The notes: generated by a model not told the origin, from the sequence alone. A stretch of DNA of 64,000 nucleotides from an uncultured Clostridium sp. (GCA_900554365.1 USGY01000005.1:1-64000), one strand, 5' to 3'. Counted from the stretch's first letter, positions 1 through 8,746 are shown. Numbers and translations: made by a program.

Positions 1-1109
1 ATACTAAAATATTTAGCTACAGTTTCTTTAATAAAATCACAAGATATTACTTTTTCATTTTCGTATTTAAACTCATTTATAATTTTTTCTGCTAATTCAA
101 TTGTTATTGGACTATGTGTAAGTGATGCTCTAGCAACAATTTTATTAAATACACCTTCTAACTCTCTGATATTTGAATCAATTTTGTTAGCAATATTTGA
201 AAGAATAAAATCGTCAATAACAATATTTTCATCTTGAGCTTTTTTACGTAAAATAGCTAAACGAGTTTCATAATCTGGAACAGAAATATCTGCAAGAAGT
301 CCCCATTCAAATCTTGATTTAAGTCTATCTTCCAAAAATGGTATATCTCTAGGTGGTGTATCACTAGAAATTATAATTTGTTTTCCATCTTCGTATAAAG
401 AGTTAAAAGTATGGAAAAATTCTTCTTGAACTCTCTCTTTTCCAGCAATAAATTGAATATCATCAATAAGCAAAACATCAATATTTCTGTATTTATTTCT
501 GAAAAACTCGTTTTTATTATCTTTAATTGCATTAATTAATTGATTTGTGAATTTTTCAGATGTAACATATAAAACATTTGCATTTGCATTATTTTCTAAG
601 ATTCTATTACCAATTGCATGCATTAAATGGGTTTTACCTAATCCTACTCCCCCATACAAATACAAAGGATTGTATGATTTTGCAGGTTCATTACCAACAG
701 CTAAAGCTGCAGCATGAGCAAATCTGTTATTATTTCCAACTACAAAAGTTTCAAAAGTGTATTTTGGATTTAATGTTGATTTATTAATTTCAATTTCAGC
801 TGAAGATGCATTGCTTTTATTTGTTATAACATCAGTGTTTTCATCTTCATTTTCCTCTTTTGAAAGGTCGATAACGGAAAAAGTCCACTCTTTATTGGTT
901 ATGTACCTTAAAGTGTTGAAAATTAAACTTTTGTACTTATTTTCAATAAAATCTTTTTGAAATTCCGAATTAGCTGTAAAAACAATATGATTTCCGTCGA
1001 TACTACGTATCTCTAATGGCAATATCCATGTGTCATAAGATATTCTTGTAACTTCAGGTTTTAAAAGTTCTTTTATTTTTGCAATTAATTCTTCTTTATC
1101 AATGGCCAT
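1..1109 (-). CDS. dnaA: Chromosomal replication initiator protein DnaA (partial, C-terminus off window)
   Basis: DnaA binds DnaA boxes at oriC, melts the origin with ATP and loads the helicase. Reading leftward from ATG at 1109, behind an AAAGGATG ribosome site, the protein starts MAIDKEELIAKIKELL. It has the N-terminal domain (about residues 1-85), a low-complexity linker, and an AAA+ domain with Walker A GGVGLGKTHL and Walker B LLIDDIQF. About 369 residues are inside the window; family members are near 450, so the missing part is domain IV, the DNA-box-binding helix-turn-helix. It is divergent from rpmH with oriC between, as in most Firmicutes. Its leader holds DnaA boxes, which suggests autoregulation. 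Identification is secure. Confidence 0.97.
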   Translation of the reverse strand, partial: MAIDKEELIAKIKELLKPEVTRISYDTWILPLEIRSIDGNHIVFTANSEFQKDFIENKYKSLIFNTLRYITNKEWTFSVIDLSKEENEDENTDVITNKSNASSAEIEINKSTLNPKYTFETFVVGNNNRFAHAAALAVGNEPAKSYNPLYLYGGVGLGKTHLMHAIGNRILENNANANVLYVTSEKFTNQLINAIKDNKNEFFRNKYRNIDVLLIDDIQFIAGKERVQEEFFHTFNSLYEDGKQIIISSDTPPRDIPFLEDRLKSRFEWGLLADISVPDYETRLAILRKKAQDENIVIDDFILSNIANKIDSNIRELEGVFNKIVARASLTHSPITIELAEKIINEFKYENEKVISCDFIKETVAKYFS

Positions 1110-1124
1110 TAAAATCATCCTTTC

Positions 1125-1400
1125 TGAAAAAATTATCCACAAAGTTATCCACAACTGTTGATAACTTTGTAAAGATTTTGTAATAAAAGTAAAAAAAATC
1201 ACGAACATAAATTCAAGTATTTTCAACAAAAAACGCTCTTATTTTTTACATTACACATAATAACAAATTTAAGTATAATAAGTCAATAAGATTGTGGAAA
1301 ATTTTTAAAAATTGTGGATAACTTTTAAAAAAACTGTGGAAAACTTTAATTTATTACAGAAATATTACAAGAGCTGTAAAAAAATTTGTTAAAATTGCTT
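1125..1400. other. oriC: Replication origin oriC with DnaA boxes
   Basis: The intergenic region between divergent dnaA and rpmH holds two perfect TTATCCACA boxes (1133-1141 and 1145-1153) and one perfect inverse box TGTGGATAA (1313-1321). Near matches are TGTTGATAA (1156-1164) and TGTGGAAAA (1293-1301 and 1335-1343). The boxes form two groups in opposite orientation, flanking an extremely AT-rich core (about 1165-1290) that could be the unwinding element. Location, box orientation and gene context agree with a bacterial chromosomal origin. The exact unwinding site is inferred. Confidence 0.9.
1257..1286 (-). promoter_or_regulatory. Candidate dnaA promoter
   Basis: On the minus strand, TTGACT (1286-1281) and TATTAT (1262-1257) are separated by 18 bases and read toward dnaA. 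This would give a leader of about 140 bases that contains the TTATCCACA boxes at 1133 and 1145, so DnaA bound there could repress its own transcription. The match is moderate and other AT-rich options exist. Confidence 0.4.
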
Positions 1401-1428
1401 GACATTTATAGTCTAATTACTGTATAAT
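1399..1428 (+). promoter_or_regulatory. rpmH operon promoter (sigma-A type)
   Basis: Perfect TTGACA (1399-1404) and TATAAT (1423-1428) with an 18-base spacer lie just outside the last DnaA box. The transcript would have a leader of about 70 bases containing a TCCC-GTAA-GGGA hairpin before the rpmH ribosome site. Confidence 0.85.
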
Positions 1429-1505
1429 CGATATACTCGTTATTTTGTGTAAGAGAACATTCCCGTAAGGGATTTTCATAAAGAATACAATAGGAGGTGC
1501 TAAGA

Positions 1506-1640
1506 ATGAAAAGAACATATCAACCAAAAAAAAGACAAGAAAAGAAAGAACATGGTTTCATGAAAAGAATGAAAACTAAGGACGGAAGAAATGTACTAAA
1601 AGCAAGAAGAGCAAAAGGTAGAAAAAAATTAACAGCTTAA
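1506..1640 (+). CDS. rpmH: 50S ribosomal protein L34
   Basis: This 44-residue, Arg/Lys-rich protein of the large ribosomal subunit starts MKRTYQPKKRQEKKEHGF and ends ARRAKGRKKLTA, which is the L34 signature at the expected full length. The start ATG follows a strong AGGAGGT site. It lies first after oriC, is driven by a near-perfect promoter, and is followed by rnpA, the near-universal rpmH-rnpA arrangement. Confidence 0.98.
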   Translation: MKRTYQPKKRQEKKEHGFMKRMKTKDGRNVLKARRAKGRKKLTA

Positions 1641-1679
1641 TTTAACATTTTATTAAAACTCTATAAGAAGATGAACTTC

Positions 1680-1711
1680 TAAAAGGCCGCTTAAAAAAGC
1701 GAGCCTTTTAA
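1680..1711 (+). terminator. Hairpin between rpmH and rnpA (attenuator or processing site)
   Basis: AAAAGGC-c-GCTT pairs with AAGC-ga-GCCTTTT to form a GC-richer hairpin of about 11 pairs. It is not followed by a long T-run, so it may partly reduce read-through or act as an RNA processing site that makes rpmH mRNA more abundant than rnpA. The function is inferred. Confidence 0.45.
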
Positions 1712-1789
1712 CTAGAAAAATAAAAGAAATTAGCTAAAAGCTTTTTTTCATTAAGTTTTGCCTTACTTAAAAGAAGGGAAGAAAGAATA

Positions 1790-2134
1790 ATGAAAAAAAC
1801 AAAAATGCTTAAAAAAAATTATGAATTTAAAACAGTTTTTGATAAAGGTGAATTTTATGGAGGCAAGGTTATATCAGCTTTTATAAGACCTAATGGCTTG
1901 AAAACAGAAGATTTATTGGGACTAGCAATTAGTACTAAAATAGGACATGCAGTAACAAGAAATCATATAAAGCGTCTTTTAAGAGAATGTTATAAAAAGT
2001 TCGAAGATTCAATAAAGCCAGGATATACAATGGTTTTTATATGGAAAAAGAAAGCAAAAACAGAACAAGCTACATATTCACAAATAGAATTGGATATGAA
2101 AAAAATCCTTATCAAAGCTAATATTTTAAATTAA
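1790..2134 (+). CDS. rnpA: Ribonuclease P protein component
   Basis: This is the protein subunit that helps RNase P RNA bind and cleave the 5' leaders of precursor tRNAs. The 114-residue basic protein carries the family's RNA-binding signature at about residues 56-70 (AVTRNHIKRLLRECYK, the RNR-type motif) and an N-terminal segment KKNYEFKTVFDKG typical of RnpA. It has full family length. A GAAGGGAAG ribosome site precedes the ATG. It is followed after 16 bases by yidD, in the usual order. Confidence 0.96.
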   Translation: MKKTKMLKKNYEFKTVFDKGEFYGGKVISAFIRPNGLKTEDLLGLAISTKIGHAVTRNHIKRLLRECYKKFEDSIKPGYTMVFIWKKKAKTEQATYSQIELDMKKILIKANILN

Positions 2135-2150
2135 TAAACGAGGAAAAATA

Positions 2151-2369
2151 ATGAAAAAAATATTGATATGGCTCATTACGCAATATCAACACCATATTTC
2201 AAAATGGCTTACAAGTAAAAATATAAATTGCAAATTTTATCCAACTTGCTCAGAATATACAAAACAAGCAATTGAAAAATATGGAGCAGGGAAAGGATTA
2301 GTTTTAGGAATTTGTAGAATTTTAAAATGTAATCCTTTTTCAAAAGGTGGATATGACCCACTAAAATAA
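2151..2369 (+). CDS. yidD: Membrane protein insertion efficiency factor YidD
   Basis: This 72-residue protein assists YidC/Sec-dependent membrane protein insertion at the inner face of the membrane. It shows an amphipathic N-terminal helix, the conserved CKFYPTCSEYTKQAI block (family pattern CRF.PTCS.Y), a second Cys in GICRILKCNPF, and the Gly-rich C-terminal GGYDPLK. It lies between rnpA and yidC, its normal neighbours, and has full family length. Confidence 0.95.
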   Translation: MKKILIWLITQYQHHISKWLTSKNINCKFYPTCSEYTKQAIEKYGAGKGLVLGICRILKCNPFSKGGYDPLK

Positions 2370-2387
2370 ATTATAGGGGGAAATAAT

Positions 2388-3284
2388 ATGTTTGAACTTT
2401 TTGCTAATATTTTCGGCTATCTATTGCAGTTGATATATAACATAATAGATAACTATGGTATAGCAATAATTTTATTTACAGTTATAATAAAATTAATACT
2501 GTTACCACTGTCAATAAAACAACAGCGAACAATGAAAAAAAGCAGTGAATTACAGGAAAAAATGAAAGTAATTCAATTTAAGTATAAAAATGATCCTGAA
2601 AAAATGAATCAGGAAATGATGAATTTATACAAAACAGAAAATATGAGTCCATTTAGTGGATGTTTAACAGCAATAATTCAATTATTGTTACTTTTATCAG
2701 TATTTTACATGGTAAGAAGCCCATTAACATATATGGAAAAAATACCAACAGATGATATTAATCGTTATGTACAACAATTACAGGAAAACAGTAAATCCGT
2801 AAACAAAGCTTATCCTGAAATTGATGTAATAAGAGAAGCAAATTGGTTAAAAGAACAAAATCCAGAAGATTCAAATATGGATAAAATAAATATGAAAATG
2901 AACTTCTTAGGACTAGATTTAAGTAAAATACCACAACAAAATATGAATGATTATACAGTATATATTATTCCAGCATTGTACATTTTATCATCATTTATAT
3001 CAATAAGAATGACAACAGCTATGCAAGAAAAGAAAAACAAAGAAAAATCTGAGAAAAAAGATGTACAAATTGATGGAACAACTGGAAAAGAATTGGTACC
3101 AGAAGATGAAAACAATGAAGTTGATGCAGTAATGCAAACAAACAAAATGATGTCTTGGATGATGCCAATAATGTCAATATCAATAGCATTTATAGCACCA
3201 TTAGGACTTGCTTTATATTGGCTAGTAAGTAATATACTTATGATTGCTGAAAGATTAGTTTTAGATAAATTAATCAAAGATTAA
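2388..3284 (+). CDS. yidC: Membrane protein insertase YidC/Oxa1 family
   Basis: This integral membrane insertase helps fold and integrate membrane proteins with or without SecYEG. The 298-residue protein opens directly with a hydrophobic segment and has no lipobox cysteine. It then shows the Oxa1-type block IKLILLPLSIKQQRTMKK, the charged cytoplasmic hairpin (about residues 50-80), and hydrophobic helices near residues 90-108, 190-208 and 250-290. A polar insertion (about 110-180) lies between the conserved helices, and a short acidic loop (about 225-245) precedes the last pair. A GGGGG ribosome site precedes the ATG. It is in the rpmH-jag operon. Confidence 0.95.
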   Translation: MFELFANIFGYLLQLIYNIIDNYGIAIILFTVIIKLILLPLSIKQQRTMKKSSELQEKMKVIQFKYKNDPEKMNQEMMNLYKTENMSPFSGCLTAIIQLLLLLSVFYMVRSPLTYMEKIPTDDINRYVQQLQENSKSVNKAYPEIDVIREANWLKEQNPEDSNMDKINMKMNFLGLDLSKIPQQNMNDYTVYIIPALYILSSFISIRMTTAMQEKKNKEKSEKKDVQIDGTTGKELVPEDENNEVDAVMQTNKMMSWMMPIMSISIAFIAPLGLALYWLVSNILMIAERLVLDKLIKD

Positions 3285-3300
3285 ATGGAGGAGCATAAAT

Positions 3301-3996
3301 ATGGCAAAAACGATAATTTCTGAAGGAAAAACTACAAATGAAGCTATAGAAAACGGGCTAAAACAGTTAAATGTTAGTAGAAAAATGGTAGATATAAAGG
3401 TTTTAGAAAATGAAAAAAGAAGTTTTTTTAGTATATTAGCTCCAAGAGTTGTAAAAGTAGAAATAACAGTAAAAGATGAAGAAAAAACACATGAAAATGA
3501 AGAAAAAAAGGAAAAAAGAAATATAAATTTATCAAAAGTAGAACAAGAAAAAGCTAAAAATAATATAAAAAACTTTTTAGATGAGTTAAAATTAGAATTA
3601 CCGGAAAATACAGAATACACAATAGATTGCAAAGATGATGGTATATATGTTAATATGACAAGTCAGGAACTAGGCTTTTTAATTGGGTATAGAGGTGAAA
3701 CTTTATATGCAATGCAAAATATAATATCTTCAATAGCAGGAAAAGGCATAAATAATAGGGTAAGAGTAATTTTAGATATAGAAGGATATAAGTTAAAAAG
3801 AGAAAAAACATTACGAGAATTAGCAGAAAAAGTTGCTAAAACAGTAATTAAGACAGGAAAAACTATAAAATTAGAACCAATGCAAGCATATGAAAGAAAA
3901 ATAATACATAGTCAATTACAAAATAATGATAAAATTGATACAACAAGTATTGGGGAAGAACCACATAGAAGAATAGTTATATCTTTAAAAAAATAA
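3301..3996 (+). CDS. jag: RNA-binding protein Jag/KhpB (SpoIIIJ-associated)
   Basis: This cytoplasmic RNA-binding protein acts with KhpA in control of cell division and elongation in Gram-positive bacteria. The 231-residue protein has three family parts: an N-terminal Jag_N domain (about 1-55), a Lys/Glu-rich linker, a KH domain with GFLIGYRGETLYAMQ (from about residue 125), and a C-terminal R3H domain with PMQAYERKIIH (from about residue 192) and EEPHRRIVI. It is the last gene before a terminator hairpin, so it closes the rpmH-rnpA-yidD-yidC-jag operon. Confidence 0.95.
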   Translation: MAKTIISEGKTTNEAIENGLKQLNVSRKMVDIKVLENEKRSFFSILAPRVVKVEITVKDEEKTHENEEKKEKRNINLSKVEQEKAKNNIKNFLDELKLELPENTEYTIDCKDDGIYVNMTSQELGFLIGYRGETLYAMQNIISSIAGKGINNRVRVILDIEGYKLKREKTLRELAEKVAKTVIKTGKTIKLEPMQAYERKIIHSQLQNNDKIDTTSIGEEPHRRIVISLKK

Positions 3997-4016
3997 TATA
4001 ATATATAAAATCGGAG

Positions 4017-4070
4017 GTCAAAGGTCAGATTTTACAAGAATATTTGTAATTTCTATCTTTGACTTTTTTT
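4017..4070 (+). terminator. Terminator after jag, overlapping the mnmE -35 box
   Basis: GTCAAAG (4017-4023) pairs with CTTTGAC (4057-4063), with an inner ACAA/TTGT helix, followed by seven T. The 3' arm also supplies TTGACT, the -35 box of the next promoter. Confidence 0.75.
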
Positions 4071-4087
4071 GATTTTTTTAATAAAAT
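4059..4087 (+). promoter_or_regulatory. mnmE promoter embedded in the jag terminator
   Basis: TTGACT (4059-4064), a 17-base spacer and TAAAAT (4082-4087) precede the GGGAGGG ribosome site of mnmE. The -35 hexamer is part of the upstream terminator stem. Confidence 0.6.
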
Positions 4088-4112
4088 AAATTATAAAAGG
4101 GAGGGTTTTAAT

Positions 4113-5484
4113 ATGAGCACAATCGCTTCAATCTCTACGGCTCCTCGGTATTGGGGGAATTGGAATAATAAGAATGAGTGGAAAAGATAGTTTTAAGGTA
4201 TTAGAAAAAATCTTTAAACCAAAGAAAAAACAAAAAATAGAGGAAATAAAAGGATATACAATGAAATACGGCAATATCGTTGAAAATGGTGAAGTTGTCG
4301 ATGAAGTATTGGTATCTTATTTTAAAGCACCTAAAAGTTATACAACAGAAAATATGTGTGAAATTAATTCACACGGAGGAAACATAGTTGTAAAAAAAAT
4401 TTTGGAGTTATGCCTACAAAATGGCGCTGAATTAGCAGAACCAGGAGAGTTTACTAAAAGAGCTTTTTTAAATGGAAGAATTGATTTATTACAAGCAGAA
4501 TCTGTTATAGATATTATAAATGCTAAATCTGAAAGAGAAGCTAAGAATGGAATACAGCAACTAGAAGGCTTCCTTTCAAGCGAGATTGCTAAAATAAAGA
4601 AAGAAATAATGGATGTAATGGTAAATATCGAAGTGGCTATTGACTATCCAGAATATGACGTAGATGACGTAACCAATAAGCAAATAAGTGAAATGTTAAT
4701 AAAGGTAAAATCTATGCTAGAAAAACTAGAAAAAAGTTTTGATAACGGAAAAATTTTAAAAGAAGGAATAAAAACAGCAATAATAGGAACACCTAATGCT
4801 GGAAAATCATCACTTTTAAATGCGATTTTAAAAGAAGACAGGGCAATTGTAACTGAATATGAAGGAACAACAAGAGATACTATTGAAGAGTTTGTTAATA
4901 TAAATGGAATACCACTAAAACTTGTTGACACTGCGGGTATAAGGGATGCAAAGGATGAAGTAGAAAAAATTGGAATAATAAAATCCAAAGAAGTAGCAAA
5001 TGACGCTGACTTAATAATAGCGATATTTGATGCATCTAAAGAGCTTACTAAAGAGGATTTAGAAATATTAGAACTAATAAAAGGCAAAAAGGCTATAATT
5101 TTATTAAATAAAACAGATTTACCGAGAAAATTAGTGATAAATAATGAAAAATTGAAAGATGCTGACGCTAAAATTATAGAAATATCAGCATTGAATAAAA
5201 CAGGAATAGATGATTTATATAATGAAATCACAAAAATGTTTGATTTAAATCAAATAAATTTAGATCAAGATGTGGTAATAACAAATGTTAGACAAAAAAA
5301 TCTAATAGAGAAAGCATTATCAAGTGTAAAAAAAGCAGAAGAAACTATGAGTAAAAAAATGCCTATAGATATAATTGCGATTTTTATAAAAGAAATTTTA
5401 GAGGAGCTAGGAAATATAACAGGAGAAATTGCAACTGACGATATAATTGATGAAATATTTTCAAAGTTCTGTCTTGGAAAATAA
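4113..5484 (+). CDS. mnmE: tRNA uridine-5-carboxymethylaminomethyl synthesis GTPase MnmE, with apparent 1-nt frameshift near the start
   Basis: With MnmG, MnmE modifies the wobble uridine (U34) of certain tRNAs in a GTP-driven reaction. From ATG 4113 (GGGAGGG site) the first 11 codons read MSTIASISTAP, the family start. The expected continuation GIGGIGIIRMSG is found in the next frame from 4147. One extra base, about 4146, breaks the frame, and unshifted translation stops at 4188. The rest is intact: the folate-binding domain, a G domain with GTPNAGKSS, DTAG and NKTD, and the essential C-terminal FCLGK. Corrected length is about 456 residues, normal for the family. Assembly or sequencing error is most likely; a real mutation would remove the first beta strand unless the ATG at 4174 is used. 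Confidence 0.9.
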
Positions 5485-5965
5485 TTTTGGAGCCTTAGGA
5501 TGCATTTTAAGACAAACTAATAACAAATTAATGTAATTTTACACATGAAAAATAAAATGCCTTAAATTTGATTTTAAACACAATAAAAACCAATGAAGAA
5601 ATTAATAAAAAATAGTAAAAAAACAGAAAGTGAACCAAATGAGTAATAAATTATCGTGGAGTAAACCGCTGATATAACAGAGAAACAAGTAAAGTAAACA
5701 TAATATTTCTCAAAAAGTATAACTTTTACTTCAACTTAATTTAAATAAAATAGACACCAAATCATTGAAAAAGAAAGATTGGAAAAAAATACCACAAATT
5801 AGAAATGACACGAGATAGTTTAATTTAATTATCTGGAGTTAAAAACGAACCTTTCTTGTTTCACAAGGAATGAAACAAAAGCCGGGAACATTTGGTATAA
5901 CTCATGTTGATATGACAAAATATCTGTGGAACAATATAAAAATAATAAAAAAAGGAATGATAAAA
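5485..5965. other. 480-bp region without a recognisable gene, between mnmE and mnmG
   Basis: All frames are broken by frequent stops, and the longest open stretch is merely an upstream extension of mnmG. The AT-rich first 340 bases show no family I know and no clear promoter. The last 130 bases contain paired segments described separately. Its length is unusual because mnmE and mnmG are usually close. Confidence 0.6.
5836..5903 (+). promoter_or_regulatory. Candidate structured leader with perfect inverted repeat upstream of mnmG
   Basis: An 8-base perfect inverted repeat, TTGTTTCA (5856-5863) and TGAAACAA (5871-5878), sits inside an outer pair GAGTTA (5836-5841) / TAACTC (5898-5903). An alternative pairing of CCTT/TTG with CAAGG competes with the inner hairpin. 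The arms resemble ParB-site half-sites (TGTTTCAC / TGAAACA), but the spacing is too long for a canonical 16-bp parS. It could be an RNA leader, an operator or a decayed parS. Confidence 0.35.
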
Positions 5966-7852
5966 ATGGAAATAAAAAAAGGAGAATATTTTGCAGGAGA
6001 ATATGATGTTGCTGTAATTGGCGCAGGTCATGCAGGATGTGAAGCAGGATTGGCATCTGCAAGATTAGGAAAAAAGACACTAATCTTTTCAATAAGTTTA
6101 GATGCTATTGCAAATATGCCATGTAATCCACATATAGGAGGTAGTTCAAAAGGACACTTGGTTAGAGAAATTGATGCTTTAGGTGGAGAAATGGGAAAAA
6201 ATACTGATAAAACAATGATACAAATAAAAATGTTAAATACATCAAAAGGACCAGCAGTTCATTCACTTAGAGCTCAAGCTGACAGAAAAAGATATCAAGC
6301 AGAAATGAAACATACATTAGAGAAACAAGAGAATCTTGAAGTAAAACAAGCAGAAATTGTGGATATTGAAGTAGAAAATGGGCAAATAACGGCAATTAAA
6401 ACAGATTTAGGAGCAATATATAAAGTAAAAGCTGTTATTGTTGCAACTGGAACATATTTAAAAGGAAAAATATTTATTGGGGAATATTCAAAAGAAAGTG
6501 GACCTGATGGCGTATCAGCTGCTAATAAATTATCAGAAAGTCTAAAAAAATTGGGTATAAATTTAATTAGATTTAAAACAGGAACACCAGCTAGAATTAA
6601 TAGAAGAAGCATTGATTTTAGTAAAATGGAGGTACAAAAAGGCGATGAAGGCGTTGAAGCATTTTCTTTTGAAGATAAACCTACGGAATTTAATCAAGTT
6701 GACTGTTATTTAACATATACAAATGAAAAAACACATGAAATAATAAGAAAAAATTTACATCGTTCTCCATTATATGCTGGAATGATAGAAGGAACAGGAC
6801 CAAGATATTGTCCATCAATTGAGGATAAAGTTGTAAGGTTTAGTGATAAACCACGTCATCAGGCTTTTGTAGAACCTGTTGGACTTGACACAGAAGAAAT
6901 GTATATTCAAGGAATGAGTTCATCATTACCAGAAGAAGTCCAAATTGCTTTATATCACACAATCCCAGGATTAGAACATGCAGAATTTACAAGACCAGCA
7001 TATGCAATAGAATATGATTGTATAGATCCATCAAATTTAAAACTTTCACTAGAATATAAAGGAATAAAAGGATTGTTTATGGCAGGACAAATAAATGGAA
7101 CATCAGGATATGAAGAAGCAGCAAGTCAAGGATTAATTGCAGGAATAAATGCATCACAAGAAATAGATGGAAAAGAGCCTGTAATCCTTGATAGAAGTCA
7201 AGCTTACATAGGTGTATTAATAGATGATATTGTAACCAAAGGAACAAATGAGCCATATAGAATGATGACATCAAGAGCTGAATATAGACTTTTACTAAGA
7301 CAAGATAATGCAGATTTAAGATTAACAGAAATAGGGCATAAAATAGGTTTAATTTCTGACGAAAGATATAATAAGTTTGTTGAGAAACGTGAGGATATTA
7401 AAAAGGAAATAGCTAGATTAAAGAAATTAACTGTAAAACCTGAAAAAAAGGTTAATGATTTATTAGAAAAAGCAGGAACAACACCATTATCAACAGGAAC
7501 TAAAATGGCAGAACTATTAAAAAGAACTGAATTAACATATGATATGTTAAAAGAAATTGACTCAGATAGACCAGAATTGACATTACAAGAAAAAGAAGAG
7601 GTAGAAATTCAAATAAAATATGAAGGATATATAAAATTACAAGAAGCACAAGTTGAAAAATTTAAAAAACTTGAAACAAAAATATTGCCTGAAGACATTG
7701 ATTATGAAAAATTAAAAGGTTTAAGCTTAGAAGCAAGACAAAAATTAAATAAAGCAAAACCACATTCAATAGGCCAAGCTTCAAGAATATCAGGCGTTTC
7801 ACCAGCTGATGTGTCAGTGCTTTTAGTATATTTACAACAAAGAAAAAAATAA
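5966..7852 (+). CDS. mnmG: tRNA uridine-5-carboxymethylaminomethyl synthesis enzyme MnmG
   Basis: This FAD-dependent partner of MnmE adds the carboxymethylaminomethyl group at U34 of tRNAs. The 628-residue protein has the N-terminal dinucleotide-binding motif VAVIGAGHAGCEAGLASARLG, then the family blocks CNPHIGGSSKGHLVREIDALGG, GTGPRYCPSIEDKVVRF and AGQINGTSGYEEAASQGL, and a helical C-terminal domain that contacts MnmE. I prefer ATG 5966, with AAAGGA nine bases upstream, over the ATG at 5870. The earlier start would add 32 residues with no family counterpart and lies inside the inverted repeat. It is followed seven bases later by rsmG. Confidence 0.96.
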   Translation: MEIKKGEYFAGEYDVAVIGAGHAGCEAGLASARLGKKTLIFSISLDAIANMPCNPHIGGSSKGHLVREIDALGGEMGKNTDKTMIQIKMLNTSKGPAVHSLRAQADRKRYQAEMKHTLEKQENLEVKQAEIVDIEVENGQITAIKTDLGAIYKVKAVIVATGTYLKGKIFIGEYSKESGPDGVSAANKLSESLKKLGINLIRFKTGTPARINRRSIDFSKMEVQKGDEGVEAFSFEDKPTEFNQVDCYLTYTNEKTHEIIRKNLHRSPLYAGMIEGTGPRYCPSIEDKVVRFSDKPRHQAFVEPVGLDTEEMYIQGMSSSLPEEVQIALYHTIPGLEHAEFTRPAYAIEYDCIDPSNLKLSLEYKGIKGLFMAGQINGTSGYEEAASQGLIAGINASQEIDGKEPVILDRSQAYIGVLIDDIVTKGTNEPYRMMTSRAEYRLLLRQDNADLRLTEIGHKIGLISDERYNKFVEKREDIKKEIARLKKLTVKPEKKVNDLLEKAGTTPLSTGTKMAELLKRTELTYDMLKEIDSDRPELTLQEKEEVEIQIKYEGYIKLQEAQVEKFKKLETKILPEDIDYEKLKGLSLEARQKLNKAKPHSIGQASRISGVSPADVSVLLVYLQQRKK

Positions 7853-7864
7853 AAGGGGCGTAAA

Positions 7865-8584
7865 ATGGAAGAAAAAGAGTTTAAAGAAGAATTTGAAAAA
7901 TATTTATCAAAAATTGAAGTAATGTTGAATGAAAAACAATATAATCAATTTTATAAATACATGAACCTTTTGATAGAATGGAATAAAAAAATAAATTTAA
8001 CAGCAATAATTGAGCCTAAAGAGATAATTTTAAAACATTTTGTTGACTCTCTTACAATTGCTAAGTATATAAAACAAAATCAAAAAATGATTGATGTAGG
8101 CACAGGTGCTGGATTTCCTGGAATTCCTTTGAAGATATATTGTGAAGAATTAAATGTTACATTAGCTGATTCTTTAAATAAAAGAATAGTATTTTTAAAT
8201 GAAATAATAAAAGAATTAGGATTAGAAAAAATAGAAACAATTCATGGAAGGGCAGAAGAACTTGGTCAAAATATAAAATATAGAGAAAAATATGATATAG
8301 CTGCATCAAGAGCTGTAGCAAATTTATCAACACTTTCAGAATATTTGCTTCCTTTTATAAAAAAAAGTGGATATTGTATATGTATGAAAAGTGCAAATAT
8401 TGAAGAAGAAATAAATAATGCAAAATCAGCAATAAATATCCTTGGTGGTAGTATAGAAAAAGTTGAAAAATTTAATTTACCTGAAAGCGAGATTGGAAGA
8501 AGTATAATAAAAATAAATAAAGAAAAAAATACACCTAAAAAATATCCAAGAAAAGCTGGAACACCTGCAAAAGAGCCATTATAA
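7865..8584 (+). CDS. rsmG: 16S rRNA (guanine-527 N7)-methyltransferase RsmG
   Basis: RsmG uses S-adenosylmethionine to methylate G527 of 16S rRNA; its loss gives low-level streptomycin resistance in several bacteria. The 239-residue protein carries the family opening YNQFYKYMNLLIEWNKKINLTA, the SAM-binding motif DVGTGAGFPGIPLKI (about residues 77-91), and the C-terminal KKYPRKAGTPAKEPL typical of RsmG. It sits between mnmG and parA in the standard order, and its stop codon lies inside the terminator hairpin. Confidence 0.97.
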   Translation: MEEKEFKEEFEKYLSKIEVMLNEKQYNQFYKYMNLLIEWNKKINLTAIIEPKEIILKHFVDSLTIAKYIKQNQKMIDVGTGAGFPGIPLKIYCEELNVTLADSLNKRIVFLNEIIKELGLEKIETIHGRAEELGQNIKYREKYDIAASRAVANLSTLSEYLLPFIKKSGYCICMKSANIEEEINNAKSAINILGGSIEKVEKFNLPESEIGRSIIKINKEKNTPKKYPRKAGTPAKEPL

Positions 8585-8597
8585 AGGCTCTTTTTTC
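8570..8597 (+). terminator. Terminator after rsmG
   Basis: AAAGAGCC and GGCTCTTT form a perfect stem around an 8-base loop containing the rsmG stop codon, followed by a T-run. Confidence 0.9.
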
Positions 8598-8656
8598 TTA
8601 TGAAAAAATTAGCAAAAAAATAAATATAAAAAAATTAAATATTTGTACTTTTTTTA

Positions 8657-8685
8657 TTGACTTTTTATTTATATTTGTATATTAT
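8657..8685 (+). promoter_or_regulatory. parAB promoter
   Basis: TTGACT (8657-8662) and TATTAT (8680-8685) with a 17-base spacer lie between the rsmG terminator and parA. Confidence 0.65.
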
Positions 8686-8746
8686 TATAGTGATAGAAAA
8701 ATGAAACACATCAATAAATATTAACTAAAAAATGGAGGCAATAAAA

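Noticed and set aside
578..960. Two plus-strand open frames of 67-69 codons
   Set aside because: They lie antisense inside dnaA and have no start signals or family features.
4644..5231. 195-codon minus-strand open frame
   Set aside because: It is antisense to mnmE, Ser/Ile/Phe-rich, and results from the AT-rich codon use of the real gene.
5856..5878. Canonical parS site
   Set aside because: The half-sites are similar but spaced five bases too far apart for the 16-bp parS palindrome, so it is reported only as an inverted repeat.
5870..5965. Upstream in-frame extension of mnmG (32 residues)
   Set aside because: It has no family counterpart, starts inside an inverted repeat, and a better ribosome site serves the ATG at 5966.
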